Part shown: positions 12,512-24,390 of the stretch, one piece after another
Position numbering within the stretch: the stretch's first letter is position 1
Layout: every line of letters starts with the position of its first letter
Source of the DNA: Haematobia irritans
Taxonomy: Eukaryota; Arthropoda; Insecta; Diptera; Muscidae
Length of the DNA: 64,000 bases
Direction: 5' to 3'
Assembly (NCBI RefSeq): GCF_050003625.1
Contig: NC_134398.1
Span: 67,216,891-67,280,890, forward strand
Translations under genes and position numbers: made by a program
The notes under the pieces: model-generated
Database searches by the model: none
What the model saw: only the letters and a program-made list of their open reading frames with translations
Told to the model about the DNA's origin: nothing

Positions 12512-13577
12512 TTCTAAAAGAATATTGTAAAACATTAATCACCTTATATTGATGGTTTTTAGTCCTTTGTTGAATAAAATATGTTAAAATGGAAGGAAAA
12601 CACACCAAATTTATTTAATTACAAACTTCAGGAAAATAATCGTTTTCGGCCGATTATTGCTTTTTTGCCGAACATCGGCTTTGGCGAAAAAAAAACCGAC
12701 TCTGTTGGGATATAGATCTCATTTATCAAATCTTCATTCTCTTTTTCGTATATATTACAAAAGATATTCATGTACAAATAGTTAAAAAAAAAATCCAAAT
12801 GTTCCCAGCAAAAAATTTGGAAGTTCTTCTCAAGCCACAAATTTAAAAAAAAAACTTCCAAAAATGCTCTCCCAAAGATGTTCTTTATTTTAACTGTACA
12901 GGAAGTTCATTTGATTCAATTTTTTTAATAACCGCTTTTTCCATATTTTTAATGGGAAATTTATTTATTTATTTTTTTTTTCAAATAGGTTAAAAACATA
13001 TTAAGAATTAATAAAATGTACAAATTATTTAAATTTAGCCGAAAAAAATGTTAAATCCTTTCTAGAAAAATTGCGAATTTTTGAAAATATTTGATGACAA
13101 ACGTTCCAGACAAGCGTTATAATGCAATAAAAATCATAAAAAAAAAAATAAATAAATTATTCATTTGCCAAAATATCACAAAAATTCTTAATTCACATCC
13201 AAAACACTGAATTCACCTCACACCTTAAGAAGTGATGCTGATGTTGAAATGGTGGACATCCGTCCTATGACAAGCCCACTTCCGGATCAAAAAATAACAT
13301 TTTCACTACTTTTTTGGCGATGCTTTTTGTGCTGGGTTGTGTAAAACTGTAAAAAATAAAAGTTTTTTTTTTAATTTCAGAAAAAAAACCTTAAAACAAA
13401 GATGCAAAATCCTCAAAATAAGTTTTAGACTATATTTGAAGCTTCTCTTATATTTAATCCAGAGATTCAATATCGCTATGAATTTAAACATTATTTCTTT
13501 TAATCACGTAACGTAAATTTCAAAGATTCGTGTTCTAAATATAAAGAAAACAGTTTTTAAATCAAAGTTTATGAACC

Positions 13578-13615
13578 AACCATTGCACCACGGGAGCCAC
13601 CGTGGCGCAATGGTT
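13578..13615. repeat. Palindrome at the 5' end of SINE copy 1
   Basis: The arm 13578-13593 is the reverse complement, at 15 of 16 positions, of SINE bases 13600-13615, with a 6-base loop. The left arm is extra sequence not present in the host element B. Confidence 0.85.
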
Positions 13616-13937
13616 AGCATGCCCGCCTTGCATACACAAGGTCGCGGGTTCGATTCCTGCTACGACCGAACACCAAAAAGTTTTTCAGCGGTGGATTATC
13701 CCACCTCAGTAATGCTGGTGACATTTCTGAGGGTTTCAAAGCTTCTCTAAGTGGTTTCACTGCAATGTGGAACGCTGTTCGGACTCGGCTATAAAAAGGA
13801 GGTCCCTTGTCATTGAGTTTAACATGGAATCGGGCAGCACTCAGTGATAAGAGAGAAGTTCACCACTGTGGTATCACAATGGACTGAATAGTCTAAGTGA
13901 GCCTGATACATCGGGCTGCCACATAACCTAACCTAAC
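13592..13937 (+). mobile_element. tRNA-derived SINE, copy 1
   Basis: The head carries a pol III A box (TGGCGCAATGG, 13603-13613) and B box (GGTTCGATTCC, 13647-13657). A body of about 250 bp follows with 'gactcggctataaaaagg' and a tail block from GTGGTATCACAATGG to TAACCTAACCTAAC. Length is about 346 bp. The tail is shared with an RNase H LINE at 20794-20869, which points to that LINE as the source of its reverse transcriptase. It is not a tRNA gene: the acceptor stem is not closed and the unit is dispersed. Confidence 0.92.
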
Positions 13938-14045
13938 TTTCTTCTTATTCTATTTTCCTTATTTTTAAGAAATATGTCCTTTATACTTTGTAAATTGCGT
14001 GTCTCAAAATTTAGGTAGCATAACCCTATTAATATTTTTTTCAGT

Positions 14046-16426
14046 GTACGTTCCATATAGTGAACCTCCCTCTAATCCATGGATGCTGGGCGATACTAAT
14101 GATTCAGTAAAGACAAATGATATACGTCTCATAGCGCAGCTCTTAATCGATTCCTGTTTTTGAGAGTGTCATAATAAACTATTTCACTACGGTGGCTATT
14201 ACTACATAGCGACTCTCTATATTAGTTCGAAAGCTTTATATTTTTTACATGTTACCAATCCCAACATATAATCCAAGTCAACTGTTTCCTTCTGATGTAT
14301 TGATTTCCGGTGGCATTTTCACCTTAGAAGGGAAACCTGATTTTAGTTTCATATAAAAACTATTGACATATTCTGGTTTCTTATCCCACATATAGACATC
14401 AGTTGACCACAATTTATTAAAACCATGTTTTCCAAGTGGCAGTCTTCAATAAAATCGGAAGTATAACGATCATCACTGCATCATAAAATTGAAAATAAGA
14501 TTGAGCATTGACACAACTTGTGTTCCTCTTCAATTAGGCTTATTTCAAAACTCATTCGAACCATACAACCATACAACTTCTTTACTGGCCAAGACGTTAC
14601 ATTGAGACAGCGATGTGCCAGCAACAAAAAGCCACAAAGAACTCACTAAACAAGGAAAAAAACGAAACATTAAAAGTCTCGACAAGCCGATGTCAATTGG
14701 ACAGAAGTGCCTTATAAAAATGTTAAATAATTTAATGTGACCACTTAATAAAACAACAAAAACTCGATATTGCTGCTGGTGCTTCTAAAAATGCCAAGTT
14801 GGGAAAAAACTTTTTTGCTGCATTGAAAAAAAAAAACAAAACAACCCATACCAGACTCAACAGGATTTATAAATGGCACAAATTGCTGTGGTTGTAAATT
14901 TGTTCAAATAATGTCACACATAAAATTGTTGATATAATTAGGTAACTAACCGGGTATGTGATTACTTGCACATACACGCACAAAACATTTATATGTTACA
15001 TACATCTGTCAGTACAATATCCACTCCTAGTTGCGTATGTAATCTAGAGTACGTATTTATCCAGTCGCAGAGTTAGATAGGCCTGATTTTAAAATGGCAT
15101 TTTGCTACTGCGAATAAATACAAGACACTCTTCATAAAAAAGAAATTAAGTATCACTTAATATTCAGAGGCTCCTGGAAATTTTTTAAGCCGACTCCATA
15201 TTAAAAAGGTCTGAAACATTTCGGCTTGTGAGTGGGAAACAAATCAACACTTTACATTGATCTAAGACAAATTGGAATTTAATATGATTAAATGCCATAC
15301 AGAACCATTTTACCGCGTTTACTTAATTATAAAAATCGAATAAAATTTATTAAATTGTTTATTAAAATGGTTTCAATCACTGATAATACCAATCACCGAA
15401 CCAATTAAAAATTTAATTGATACAAGTAATATTTTTGATTGATTGAAAGAATCGAATTAAAACTACGTTGCTCTTGGTAAGAAAATCGACACCTATTTTA
15501 GTTAAATATCTTTAGGCTATTTTTATAAGCATGGCTGTATTCAGTGAACCGTCTATTCCACCACACATGCATACACCCATTTTTATATGAACACTTTTAT
15601 ACTCTTGAATTATTAAAAATCTGCTCGAATAAGTGTTGTTGAAAATATCATCGAAATATATATGACGTGGATATTGTACGCATTTTATGTGGTAGTATCT
15701 CTTAATAGACATTCGAATGCCCCGTTCATCACCGTGCCTGTGTCCGCGTTTTATTTTATGTGAAATGGAGGAAGTTCATTAATTTCAATGAAAATTAATT
15801 AAAAACAATTCAAAAAGTCAAAAATTGCATTATTCATATTTTTCATGATTTAATTATAGCACACTCTCAGTGACCACTCAAACGACCACTGACGGACTGG
15901 GTAATATTTTATCTGGCATTAAGGACATACAAATGCGTTAATGCATGTCATACATTAAGAAATTGATTCGTATGCATTTATGAATGCATTTTCCATATCA
16001 CCACACATCGATATGTGGCCAAAATGCATGAGGTGTTCACTTTAAAGGCTTTTTCAATTAATTTTTGTGGCAACAGCTCATAATTCTTTTGATATTTGAT
16101 GGGAGGTAAACTTATTAATGACAATTTGGGAAATAAAAATCAGTTCCACTATATTTTCTGACAGAGCGACAAATGGCTATCAATTTTCAAAAATTTGTAA
16201 TAGCACTATTGAAAAAATTTAACAAATTTAATATGCCGAAGTCACTAAATAAACATTAAATAAGCTTTTTTGCTTGCTTTACAATATGAAAAACTTTGGC
16301 TTTGGAATATCGGAGGACCAAGAAGTCTAAAAAAAAATATTAAGAATTTTAGGAAGCAAATATAAATACTCAAAGGAAATCCGATATAAATCACTTATTC
16401 AACAAGCCCATATGATATAAAATTTA
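14046..16426. other. Unassigned, apparently unique DNA
   Basis: No gene or clear transposon was found. About 15300-15460 has AATTAATT-type words as at 9285-9790. The rest is AT-rich with no long open frame. Confidence 0.4.
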
Positions 16427-16440
16427 CTACAAAACAAGTA

Positions 16441-16793
16441 GGTTAGGTTAGGTTAGGTTATGTGGCAGCCCGATGTATCGGGCTCACTTAGACTATTCAG
16501 TCCATTGTGATACCACAGTGGTGAACTTCTCTCTTATCACTGAGTGCTGCCCGATTCCATGTTAAACTCAATGACAAGGGACCTCCTTTTTATAGCCGAG
16601 TCCGAACGGCGTTCCACATTCCAGTGAAACCACTTAGAGAAGCTTTGAAACCCTCAGAAATGTCACCAGCATTACTGAGGTGGGATAATCCACCGCTGAA
16701 AAAACTTTTTGGTGTTCGGTCGTAGCAGGAATCGAACCCACGACCTTGTGTATGCAAGGCGGGCATGCTAACCATTGCACCACGGTGGCTCCC
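16441..16793 (-). mobile_element. tRNA-derived SINE, copy 2, with 14-bp target duplication
   Basis: Full-length copy in reverse. The tail reads (GGTTA)4 at 16441-16460, the B box is around 16730 and the A box around 16780. The 14-bp duplication CTACAAAACAAGTA is perfect at 16427-16440 and 16793-16806. That length fits target-primed reverse transcription. The right duplication overlaps the first bases of the D Helentron, so the SINE landed at its tip. Confidence 0.95.
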
Positions 16794-16796
16794 TAC

Positions 16797-18195
16797 AAAA
16801 CAAGTAAGGAAAGTCTAAAGTCGGGCGGGACCAACTATATTATACCCTGCACCACTTTGTAAATCTAAATTTTCGATACCATATCACATCCGCCAAATGT
16901 GTTGGGTGCTATATATAAAGGTTTGTCCCAAATACATACATTTAAACATCACTCGATTTGGACAGAATTTGATAGACTTTTACAAAATCTATAGACTCAA
17001 AATTTAAGCTGGCTAATGCACTAGGGTGGAATACAATTTTAGTAAAAAAAAAATATATGGGAAACATTTAAATCTGAAGCAATTTTAAAGAAACTTCGCA
17101 AAAGTTTATTTATGATTTATCGCTCGATATATATGTATTAGAAGTTTAGGAAAATAAGAGTCATTTTTACAACTTTTCGACTAAGCAGTGGCGATTTAAC
17201 AAGGAAAATGTTGGTATTTTGACCATTTTTGTCGAAATCAGAAAAACATATATATGGGAGCTATATCTAAATCTGAACCGATTTCAATCATATTTGGCAC
17301 ACATGATTATATTACTAATTGTACTCCTAGGGCAAAATTTCAACCAAATTGGGCCAAAACTCTGGCTTCTGGGGCCATATAAGTCGATATCGGGCGAAAC
17401 ATATATATGGAAGCTATATCTAAATCTGAACCGATTTCAATCAAATTTGGCACACATGACTATACTACCAATTGTAATCCTTGTGCAAAATTTCAAGCTA
17501 ATCGGGATAAAAATCTGGCTTCTGGATCCATATAAGTGCATATCGGGCGAAAGATATATATGGGAGCTATATCTAAATCTGAATCGATGTCAACCAAATT
17601 TGGCACGCATAGCTACAATGCTAAATCTACTACTTGTGCAAAATTTCAACCAAATTGGGCCAAAATTCTGGCTTTTAGGAACATATTAGTACATATCGGG
17701 CGAAAGATATATATGGGAGCTATATCTAGATCTGAACCGACTTCAATCAAATTTTGCACACTTGACTAATTGTACTCCTAGTGCAAAATTTCAACTAAAT
17801 TCGGCCAAAAGTCTGGCTTCTGGGGCCATATAAGTCCATATCGGGCGAAAGATATATATGGGAGCTATATCTAACTCTGAACCGATTTCAATCAAATTTT
17901 GCACAATTGACTATACGACTAAGTGTTATGTTTGTACAAAATTTCAAGCAAATCGGTACAAAACTCTGGCTGCTGGGTCCATATTAGTGCATATCGGGCG
18001 AAAGATATATATGGGAGCTATATCTAAATCTGAACCGATTTCTTCCAAAATCAATAGGGTTATATCGACTCAGGGACACACCCTGAGCATTATTGCCAAA
18101 GACACCATGTGTCTATCTCGTCTCCTTCTGGGTGTTACAAACATATGCACTAACTTATAATACCCTGTTCCACAGTGTGGCGCAGGGTATAAAAA
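16797..18195 (-). mobile_element. D-type INE-1/Helentron-like element
   Basis: Read on the minus strand it starts TATACCCTGCGCCACACTGTGG and ends CCTTACTTGTTTTG, with a GTCGGGCGGGACC region near that end. Inside are about five imperfect units of about 150 bp around 'gatatatatgggagctatat' and 'gaaccgatttcaatcaaatt'. The long open frames at 17219-17689 and 17536-18160 are translations of these units (repeated IWELYLNLN), not proteins. Confidence 0.7.
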
Positions 18196-18199
18196 TAAA

Positions 18200-18610
18200 A
18201 TTTCTAAAGAGAAAATTGAACTAAACTGTATTCTATATTTGGAGATTTCCCTAATGCGTTGTTACAATAGCGAGAACTTACTGAGATTATTGAGTTATTA
18301 ACTACCATTTACGAAATTCTCCTTTCTTATAAAAGCAAAAATTAACTAAAGGTGAAGAAACAATCGGTAGAGCCAAATCATTACCACATTAACTACACCG
18401 TATATTATTTATACTATTTTTGAGAAGTGTAATTTTCTTCTGCTTTAGTTAGCATTGAACTTAATTTTATGGTCATTGACATTTATAACCACGCTTAGTT
18501 TATACAATTTTTGAACTTGACATAAAGAATATTTCATTGGGATGGGGAAAATTTCTTGAAAAACCTTAAGACTTGAGTAAAAGTAAACAACAAAATTAAG
18601 ATAATTTAAT
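18200..18610 (+). mobile_element. Element C fragment
   Basis: The interior matches the full C copy at 39547-40048 (AAATTGAACTAAA..., GGAGATTTCC, TTAACTAAAGGT, GTCATTGAC). Both termini are missing. Confidence 0.6.
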
Positions 18611-19826
18611 CATCAGTTTATAACGGATGTTTTTTGTGTTATGAAACACCTAGAAGAAGAAGTTTAGTTCTCGTGAGATAACATATTACAGATCCACCTG
18701 AAAAGAAACAAGTATATACAACCGTAAGTTCGGACAGGCCGAATCCTATGTACCCTCCACCATGGTTTGCGTAGAAACTTCTATTAAAGACTGTCATCCA
18801 CAATCGAATTACTTGGGTTGTAGTAATACTTGTCGATGGAAAGGCATCTTAAAACTCCTTAATATCGTCTTCTAAATTGAAAGTTTGTCCATAAGGGATA
18901 TATATTTGGTAAAAAGACAGATTAAAAACCTATATAATTCAGTTCTTGACCGGTATGAATTTTTGCGCTTTAAAAGAAAGAGAGAAATGAAATATGGGGG
19001 TCGGTTTATATGGGCGCTATATATAACTATGGACGGATATGGACCACTTTTAGAATGGTTATTAGCAAACATTATACTAACACAACGTACCAAATTGCAG
19101 CCGAATAGGATGAAATTTGCGCCTCTAAGAAATTTGTCCTTCCAAGAGGCTCCATAGGGGCTATATATAATTATAGACCGATATGAACAAATTTTTCCAC
19201 GGTTGTTAGAGACCACATACTTACGTACACAATTTTAACCGAATCGGACGAAATTTGCTCCTCCAAGAGGCTCTGGTGGTGAAATCTGGGGATCGGTTTA
19301 TATGGGGGCTATATATAATTATGGTCTGATATGGACAAATTTTTGATTGGTTGTTAGATACCATATACTAATATAACGTAGAAAATTTTAACCGAATCGA
19401 ACGAATTTTGCTCCTCCAAGAGGCTCCGGGGGTCAAATCTTGAAATCGGTTTATATAAGAACTATATATAATTATGGACGTATATGGATAAATTTTTGTA
19501 TGGTTGTTAGTGGCCATATACTTACGCAACATAGAACCGAATCGGTTGAAATTTGCTCCTCCAAGAGGCTCCGAAAGCCAAATTGGGGGATCGGTTTATA
19601 TAGGCGCTATATATAATTATGGACCGATATGGACCAATTTTGCATGGTTGTTAGAGACCATATACTAATATAATGTACAAAATTTTAACAGGATCGGATG
19701 AAATTTGCTCCCCCAAGAGGATCCGCAAGTCAAATCTGGGGGTCCGTTTATATGGGGGCTATACGTAAAAGTGGTCCGATATGGCCCATTTGCAATACCA
19801 TCCGATCCAATAACAACTACTTGTGC

Positions 19827-20731
19827 AAAAAGTTTGAAACTCTAATTCCCAACAGTGAGGCGTGGTGTACACAGACCCCGGGGAATAAAAGATATATAGA
19901 TTTCTATACTGATGGCTCCAAATTGAATGGACAAGTGGGGTTCGGAGTATATTCTAAAGATCTGGAAATTCGAATAGCGAAAAGATTACGTAATCACTGT
20001 AGTGTTTTTCAGGCTGAAATATTGGCAATAAGAGAGGTGGTGAATTGGCTGAGAAGTAATATTCCAATAAATATTAGCATTAATATATACTCAGACAGTC
20101 AACCTGCAATAAAATCCTTGGACTCTGTGTTCCTTAACTCGAAAACGGCCATAGACTGCCGCAAATCTCTCAACGAGATGGCTGAGCAGTACAATATTCA
20201 CCTAATATGGGTGCCTGGCCATAGGAACATACCGGGTAACTGCGAAGCAGATGTGTTAGCAAGGCTAGGAACTACCTTACATATTCCAGGGGAACTAGAA
20301 TCTGTTGGTATGCCTCTGGCCTGCAAGCTCTTACTGCGTGAGAAGGCTTTTAAGGTGGCCAATATTCGATGGGAAAATTGCAAGGGTTGTAGCGACACCA
20401 AGCAAATATGGCCCCATTTAAACTTAAACCGCACACTAGATATGCTAGTATTCTCAAGGCGTCAAATAGCACTCCTGATATCTGCTATAACGGGTCGCTG
20501 CCTGATAGGCGAATTTGTAAAAACTATAGGTGCGAAGTATAATGACGTCATGATGTGGAGGAAAAGGAATCAATTAAACACCTCTTGTGTGAGTGTCCTG
20601 CTTTTTGTGTAAGGCGTAAGCGAATTTTAGGAGCATATAGCTTTAGATTACTGGCTGACCTGGAAAACGTTAACTTAAGCAGTTTGTTAATGTTTTTGGA
20701 GCAATCTGGTTGGTTCCACAAAAGTAAATAA
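19827..20731 (+). pseudogene. LINE ORF2 C-terminal part: RNase H and Cys/His tail
   Basis: The frame encodes an RNase H type I domain: FYTDGS at 19902, AEILAI at 20013, YSDSQ at 20088 and GHRNIPGNCEAD at about 20215-20250 supply the Asp, Glu, Asp, Asp metal ligands. This enzyme would remove RNA from the RNA-DNA hybrid during retrotransposition. The open frame ends at 20612, but a frameshift at about 20545-20560 hides the true C-terminus. In the other frame it reads EEKESIKHLLCECPA and continues to a TAA at 20729-20731, giving the Cys-rich tail usual in these ORF2 proteins. The open frame's first 43 codons (from 19698) belong to the host Helentron. RNase H suggests an I-, Loa- or R1-like group; the clade is not settled. 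Confidence 0.9.
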
Positions 20732-20793
20732 TAGAGAAGGTTCAGTGGTTAAGACTAGAAGTGCCCATATGTAATAGGTACTTTTAGTTAAAT

Positions 20794-20869
20794 GTGGTAT
20801 CACAATGGACTGAATAGTCTAAGTGAGCCTGAAATTTAATCGGGCTGCCACTTTAACCTAAGCTAACCT
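20794..20869 (+). repeat. LINE 3' tail shared with the SINE
   Basis: From GTGGTATCACAATGG to the CCTAA-type end, this block is nearly the same as the last part of every SINE copy here (for example 13869-13937). It lies in the 3' UTR, downstream of the ORF2 stop at 20731. Confidence 0.9.
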
Positions 20870-21080
20870 AACTACTTGTGCCAAGTTTCACGTCGATAGC
20901 TTGTTTCGTTCGGAAGTTAGCGTGATTTCCACAGACGGACGGACATAGCTAGAACGACTCAGAATTTCACCACGACCCGGAATATATATATTTTATGGGG
21001 TATTAGACCAATATTTCGAAGTGTTGTAAACGGAATGACAAAGCTAATATACCCCCATCCTATGGTGGAGGGTATAAAAA

Positions 21081-21640
21081 CGTAAATTTTTTAATGGTAA
21101 AAATGAACTAAATGGTGCGAAAATTAAACTAAAGTTCATTTTTTAAGTGTACCAATCTATTTCTTGGCAAACTTGGAATTTTCGATAAAATATCGGCTAG
21201 TATTATTTAAGAAAACTTTACGTAGATTTTTTTGTTTTATAATTTATAGCCCCCATATAGACAAATACCCAGATTTTACTTCCAGAGTTTGTTGGAAAGG
21301 CAAATTGCATCGAAAACTGGTTCATATCGGTTAATTATTATTTAATCTGCTTTTTTTATGTAACATAGACTCCATATGGACTAACTTACATTTAGAAGAT
21401 TATGTGCAGAAATTTCAAGATACCTTGCCAGCGGAAACTGCTTCCCAACCACAGTAATTCGGTTGTGAATGGTAGTTTTCAATAGAACTTGGTATGCAAT
21501 CAATGATGGAGGGTACAAGTTCGGCTGACCATACCAGATCACTGCATTTCCTTGCCTTGTAAAATTCTCAAAAAGTGGAGTACAATTTAGTTCAATTTTT
21601 GGAGTTTAATTCTTTAAAACAATATATTTTTCTGTGTTCG
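21081..21640. repeat. Mixed C and Helentron fragments
   Basis: C-like text (ATGAACTAAA, 'gtggagtacaatttagttca', ending TTTTTCTGTG near 21635) flanks an E-like Helentron piece at about 21235-21525 containing CCCCCATATAGAC and a 'ggagggtacaagttcgg' remnant. Confidence 0.45.
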
Positions 21641-21989
21641 CTACGTTTGACTTTTGGGAATCATTGTTAGAATAAAATCCACTGTGATTGTCTACTTTGA
21701 TCAATAGCTTTATAAGCAATATTTATATAGTTAATTAATAATTCTTTTTTTCTCTATTTTCAGGTAAGTCACTTTCAAAGCACTAAATACCTGTAAACCA
21801 ACAAACCTGATTTACTATGGTAAGATGAGTACAAATTTAATATATCTTACATTGCCCTCAGAAAAAAGTCAACGAAATTTTTATAGCCGATTTAACTTCA
21901 TTTTAGTTTTAGTGACGTGAACTAAAAATAAGAGAAAAGTTTTATACAAATGAAGTAATCCAGTTTACTAAACTTAAAATAGTTTACTA

Positions 21990-22297
21990 AAATAAAATAG
22001 TTTTCAAAACTTTATTTTAAAGACGTTTTCACTTTAAAAATAGCATAATTTCTTTAGGAAGTCGAGTCTTAATTTGGAATATAATGTTGTTGTTAACTCG
22101 TTTTTAAAGGACTTTGATAGCATATGAAGAAAAAAAGCTGAAAAAGCGAAAAATTAAAATTTGCTTACTAGAAGCAAGCACACAAAACCCAAATTTAAAA
22201 GAGAATTTTGTCTTAAAAGTATTCTTACTTGTATTCTCCGCTTCTTTGAATCAAAAAATTTGGAACCGGGCATGCTTTGTTTCAGTACATCAGCATC
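21990..22297 (+). mobile_element. Element A, 3' half
   Basis: It matches the last half of A ('aagtcgagtcttaatttgga', TTCTCCGCTTCTTTG, AACCGGGCATGC) and ends TTTCAGTA near 22297. The 77-codon open frame at 22114 lies wholly in it and is not a gene. Confidence 0.7.
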
Positions 22298-23673
22298 CGC
22301 TACTTGCAGTAAAACTATCAACCAATTATCAGAATAAATTCGGGTAATTCACTAGTCACTAGATGCATTTGGTTGGGTTTATTTTGAGCGTACTTCCTCT
22401 TACTTCATTCGTTTTGTTTGTTTATTATTTTTAATAAATTTTCTTCAATTTGATATAATTTTAGTTAAAATCTTGTTAAAATTTAAAGTTATTATCTAAT
22501 CTCACAAAATTAGATTTTCTTTCTTTCTATGTGAATACAGAACTTCTTATATATAAGAAGTTTTAATATACCTTGCCATCGGTAAGTATTACCAGAACCC
22601 AAGTAATTTGATTGTGGATGACAGTAGAAGTTTCTACGCAATGCTATATACATATATAGGATAAAGTTAAAACCTAATCAGAATAAATTGTTATTAAAAA
22701 AAAAAAAAAAAACGAAATATTTCTGATGTAAATCGTTTTTACATTTATTGTTATAAAATTTCGGACAAATGTTCTTATGATTTGGTCTTTAACACATTCA
22801 AAAACAAATTGAACGTTTCGCTATTTAGTATTAGTCCAGTATCGAATTCTACAATAGAAACTTTTTTGGTTTTCGAAAATTTTTCATATCTGAACTAGAG
22901 TTGCAATTTTAAACAAAAAAAATGTAGATCAGCAAGTACCGAATTCCAAAATACATGTGTCCGCTGTTTGGTAAATGAAAGACCAAAAACTGCAGACATT
23001 AAAGCTGACACATGCGAAATGAAGGAAATGTATTCGACCCGCAATAGCGATATGCTGCCAAGAGACAGACACAGTCACGAACATTTGAACACCAAAGCCA
23101 TGACACTCAAAGAACCACTGAAAATGAGACTGAACGAGTAATCAAAAAATATATCATATATTTGTAAGAGACAATAAAAAACAAACGCGACAGTAATGTA
23201 GAGAAAAAAAAAAACAAATTAAATTCATCCATATATATACAAGTGATAATCTCGACAACATTTACAATATTTTTAATTAATTTTAATTTCAACAACATTG
23301 CTGAAGATGTGAACAATTTCATGAATTCACATCAATTAGCATTAATGTCATACTCACACAAAATCAAACCTACACATACGAACACTAGGGAGTACACAAA
23401 CACACTCAATTTTCAATGAGCCATATTAAAGGCAAAGAAGCACATTTTATCATCGAGTAGTTGCCAGATTTTCTTAATGTCCCTTAAGATTGACATTAAT
23501 AAAATCACTAGTTTTAGTGGAGATTGAAATTGAATTAAAATAACTAAAAATAACGACGTTGTTGTGATAGTTTGAGAGTAGTGATTGTTGTTGTAGCCCT
23601 TGGGAATTTATGTATGAAAATAAAATATAAGGGAAATAAAATACAAAACAAACCAATTATTAAGGTAAGACAT
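22298..23673. other. Mostly unassigned DNA with a Helentron scrap
   Basis: A short E-type end ('ccaagtaatttgattgtgga') lies at about 22555-22650. No gene is supported in the rest. Confidence 0.45.
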
Positions 23674-24390
23674 TTAGGCTTCTACATCCAGTTCGAGGAA
23701 GCAAGCTGCCTCTACTGGATTAGTCCAGAGTGAAGTAGGTGTTAGGTCCAGGCGATTGTTCACAATGCTGACAAACATTTTGAACTGCTGTGTTTAGAAG
23801 GGAGAGAAAACTATTCAAGTACTTGTAGATGCCCGATCTTAGGAGAGATGGCACCGGTCTCTATAGGCAGCCGTCTCTCATCGTCGCTAACAAGTCTTCC
23901 CCCCAGGCACAGCGCTGCACTGGTAGTAATCTATAGCCTTAAGAACCGCTGCCGTGTACTGATGTTTTGCCAACGTTGGATGTTCTGTGAAATAGGGCAG
24001 TAAAATAGCTTCCAAAATATTCGTAAAGGGAGAAGAAAGAGTAATTGATCGATAAAAGTCTTCAAGATGTGCCTGCTTTCCTGGTTCCAGAACTGGAACA
24101 AACTTCCCTATTTTCCAGATGTCTGGTGTTTCGAGAGTGTTAAGGAAAACATTGAACGTATTGGTCAAAAATCTAACACCATTATCTCCAATGTGCTTCA
24201 ACATCCTCGTTGGCAAGCCATCTGGGCCAGAAAGCATTCGCTACTCGGGTGTCATCGTTCGGAGTTTGCCCCCCAAACGAAATGGCAATTTTATCCTTTC
24301 GCTTGGGGTTCGAAAGTAATGGTTGTTTGGTTTGTTGTGCTTGGCTATTGTTATACTGAGAGTCACTCAGGGAGTCATTGGGAGAGCATT
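23674..24390 (-). pseudogene. LINE ORF2 fragment (jockey-like), deleted internally
   Basis: On the minus strand the frame at 24237-23887 begins SGPDGLPTRMLKHIG and continues with IWKIGKFVPVLEPGK, FYRSITLSSP and ILEAILLP. This is the start of a non-LTR reverse transcriptase, corresponding to the GPDGI, KPGK and YRPISLL motifs. The catalytic YADD half is missing. Further on, after a junction near 23890-23800, the text reads NRLDLTPTSLWTNPVEAACF and stops at TAA 23674-23676, resembling the C-terminus of jockey/Juan-like ORF2. Upstream, a piece at 24240-24390 (KRKDKIAISFGGQTPNDD) is in another frame. This LINE is different from the RNase H family. It ends abruptly at element C (24391). Confidence 0.75.

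Larger units (their letters stand above)
12717..14045 (+). mobile_element. Element B, interrupted by a SINE
   Basis: The B-type interior ('atagatctcatttatc', then a CTTAAAACAAAGATGC block at about 13390) runs to the end TTTTTTTCAGTG-TA at 14045. The 5' end is not clear and an unrelated stretch lies at about 12780-13300. The SINE at 13592-13937 splits the 3' half. Confidence 0.55.
19827..20869 (+). mobile_element. 5'-truncated RNase H LINE with 12-bp target duplication
   Basis: A 1043-bp insertion in the E Helentron. AACTACTTGTGC is duplicated at 19815-19826 and 20870-20881. Only the RNase H end of ORF2 and the 3' UTR are present. The 3' terminal 76 bp (20794-20869) match the SINE tail and end in CCTAA-like repeats. 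Missing 5' sequence plus a target duplication is the classic product of incomplete target-primed reverse transcription. Confidence 0.93.
18707..21080 (-). mobile_element. E-type Helentron-like element split by a LINE
   Basis: On the minus strand it starts TATACCCTCCACCATAGG at the right end and finishes at 18707 with the reverse of TATACTTGTTTC. Near that end is the hairpin region AGTTCGGACAGGCCGAA. The middle consists of five or six units of about 180 bp around 'cctccaagaggctcc'. The LINE at 19827-20869 interrupts one unit. Without it the element would be about 1.3 kb, like the copy at 7866. Confidence 0.7.

Noticed and set aside
13592..13665. A tRNA gene, suggested by intact A and B boxes
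   Set aside because: The same head recurs at 16793 (minus), 30636, 43928 and 58146 with a common body, tail and target duplications, so it is a SINE.
16441..16460. Telomeric (TTAGG)n repeat or ancient telomere fusion
   Set aside because: It is only four units, exactly at the tail of a SINE with a 14-bp duplication; the same tail ends the other SINE copies.
17219..18160. Repeated-motif protein (IWELYLNLN units) on the plus strand
   Set aside because: The frames follow the tandem DNA units of Helentron D and similar frames appear in every D copy; no conserved start or codon pattern.
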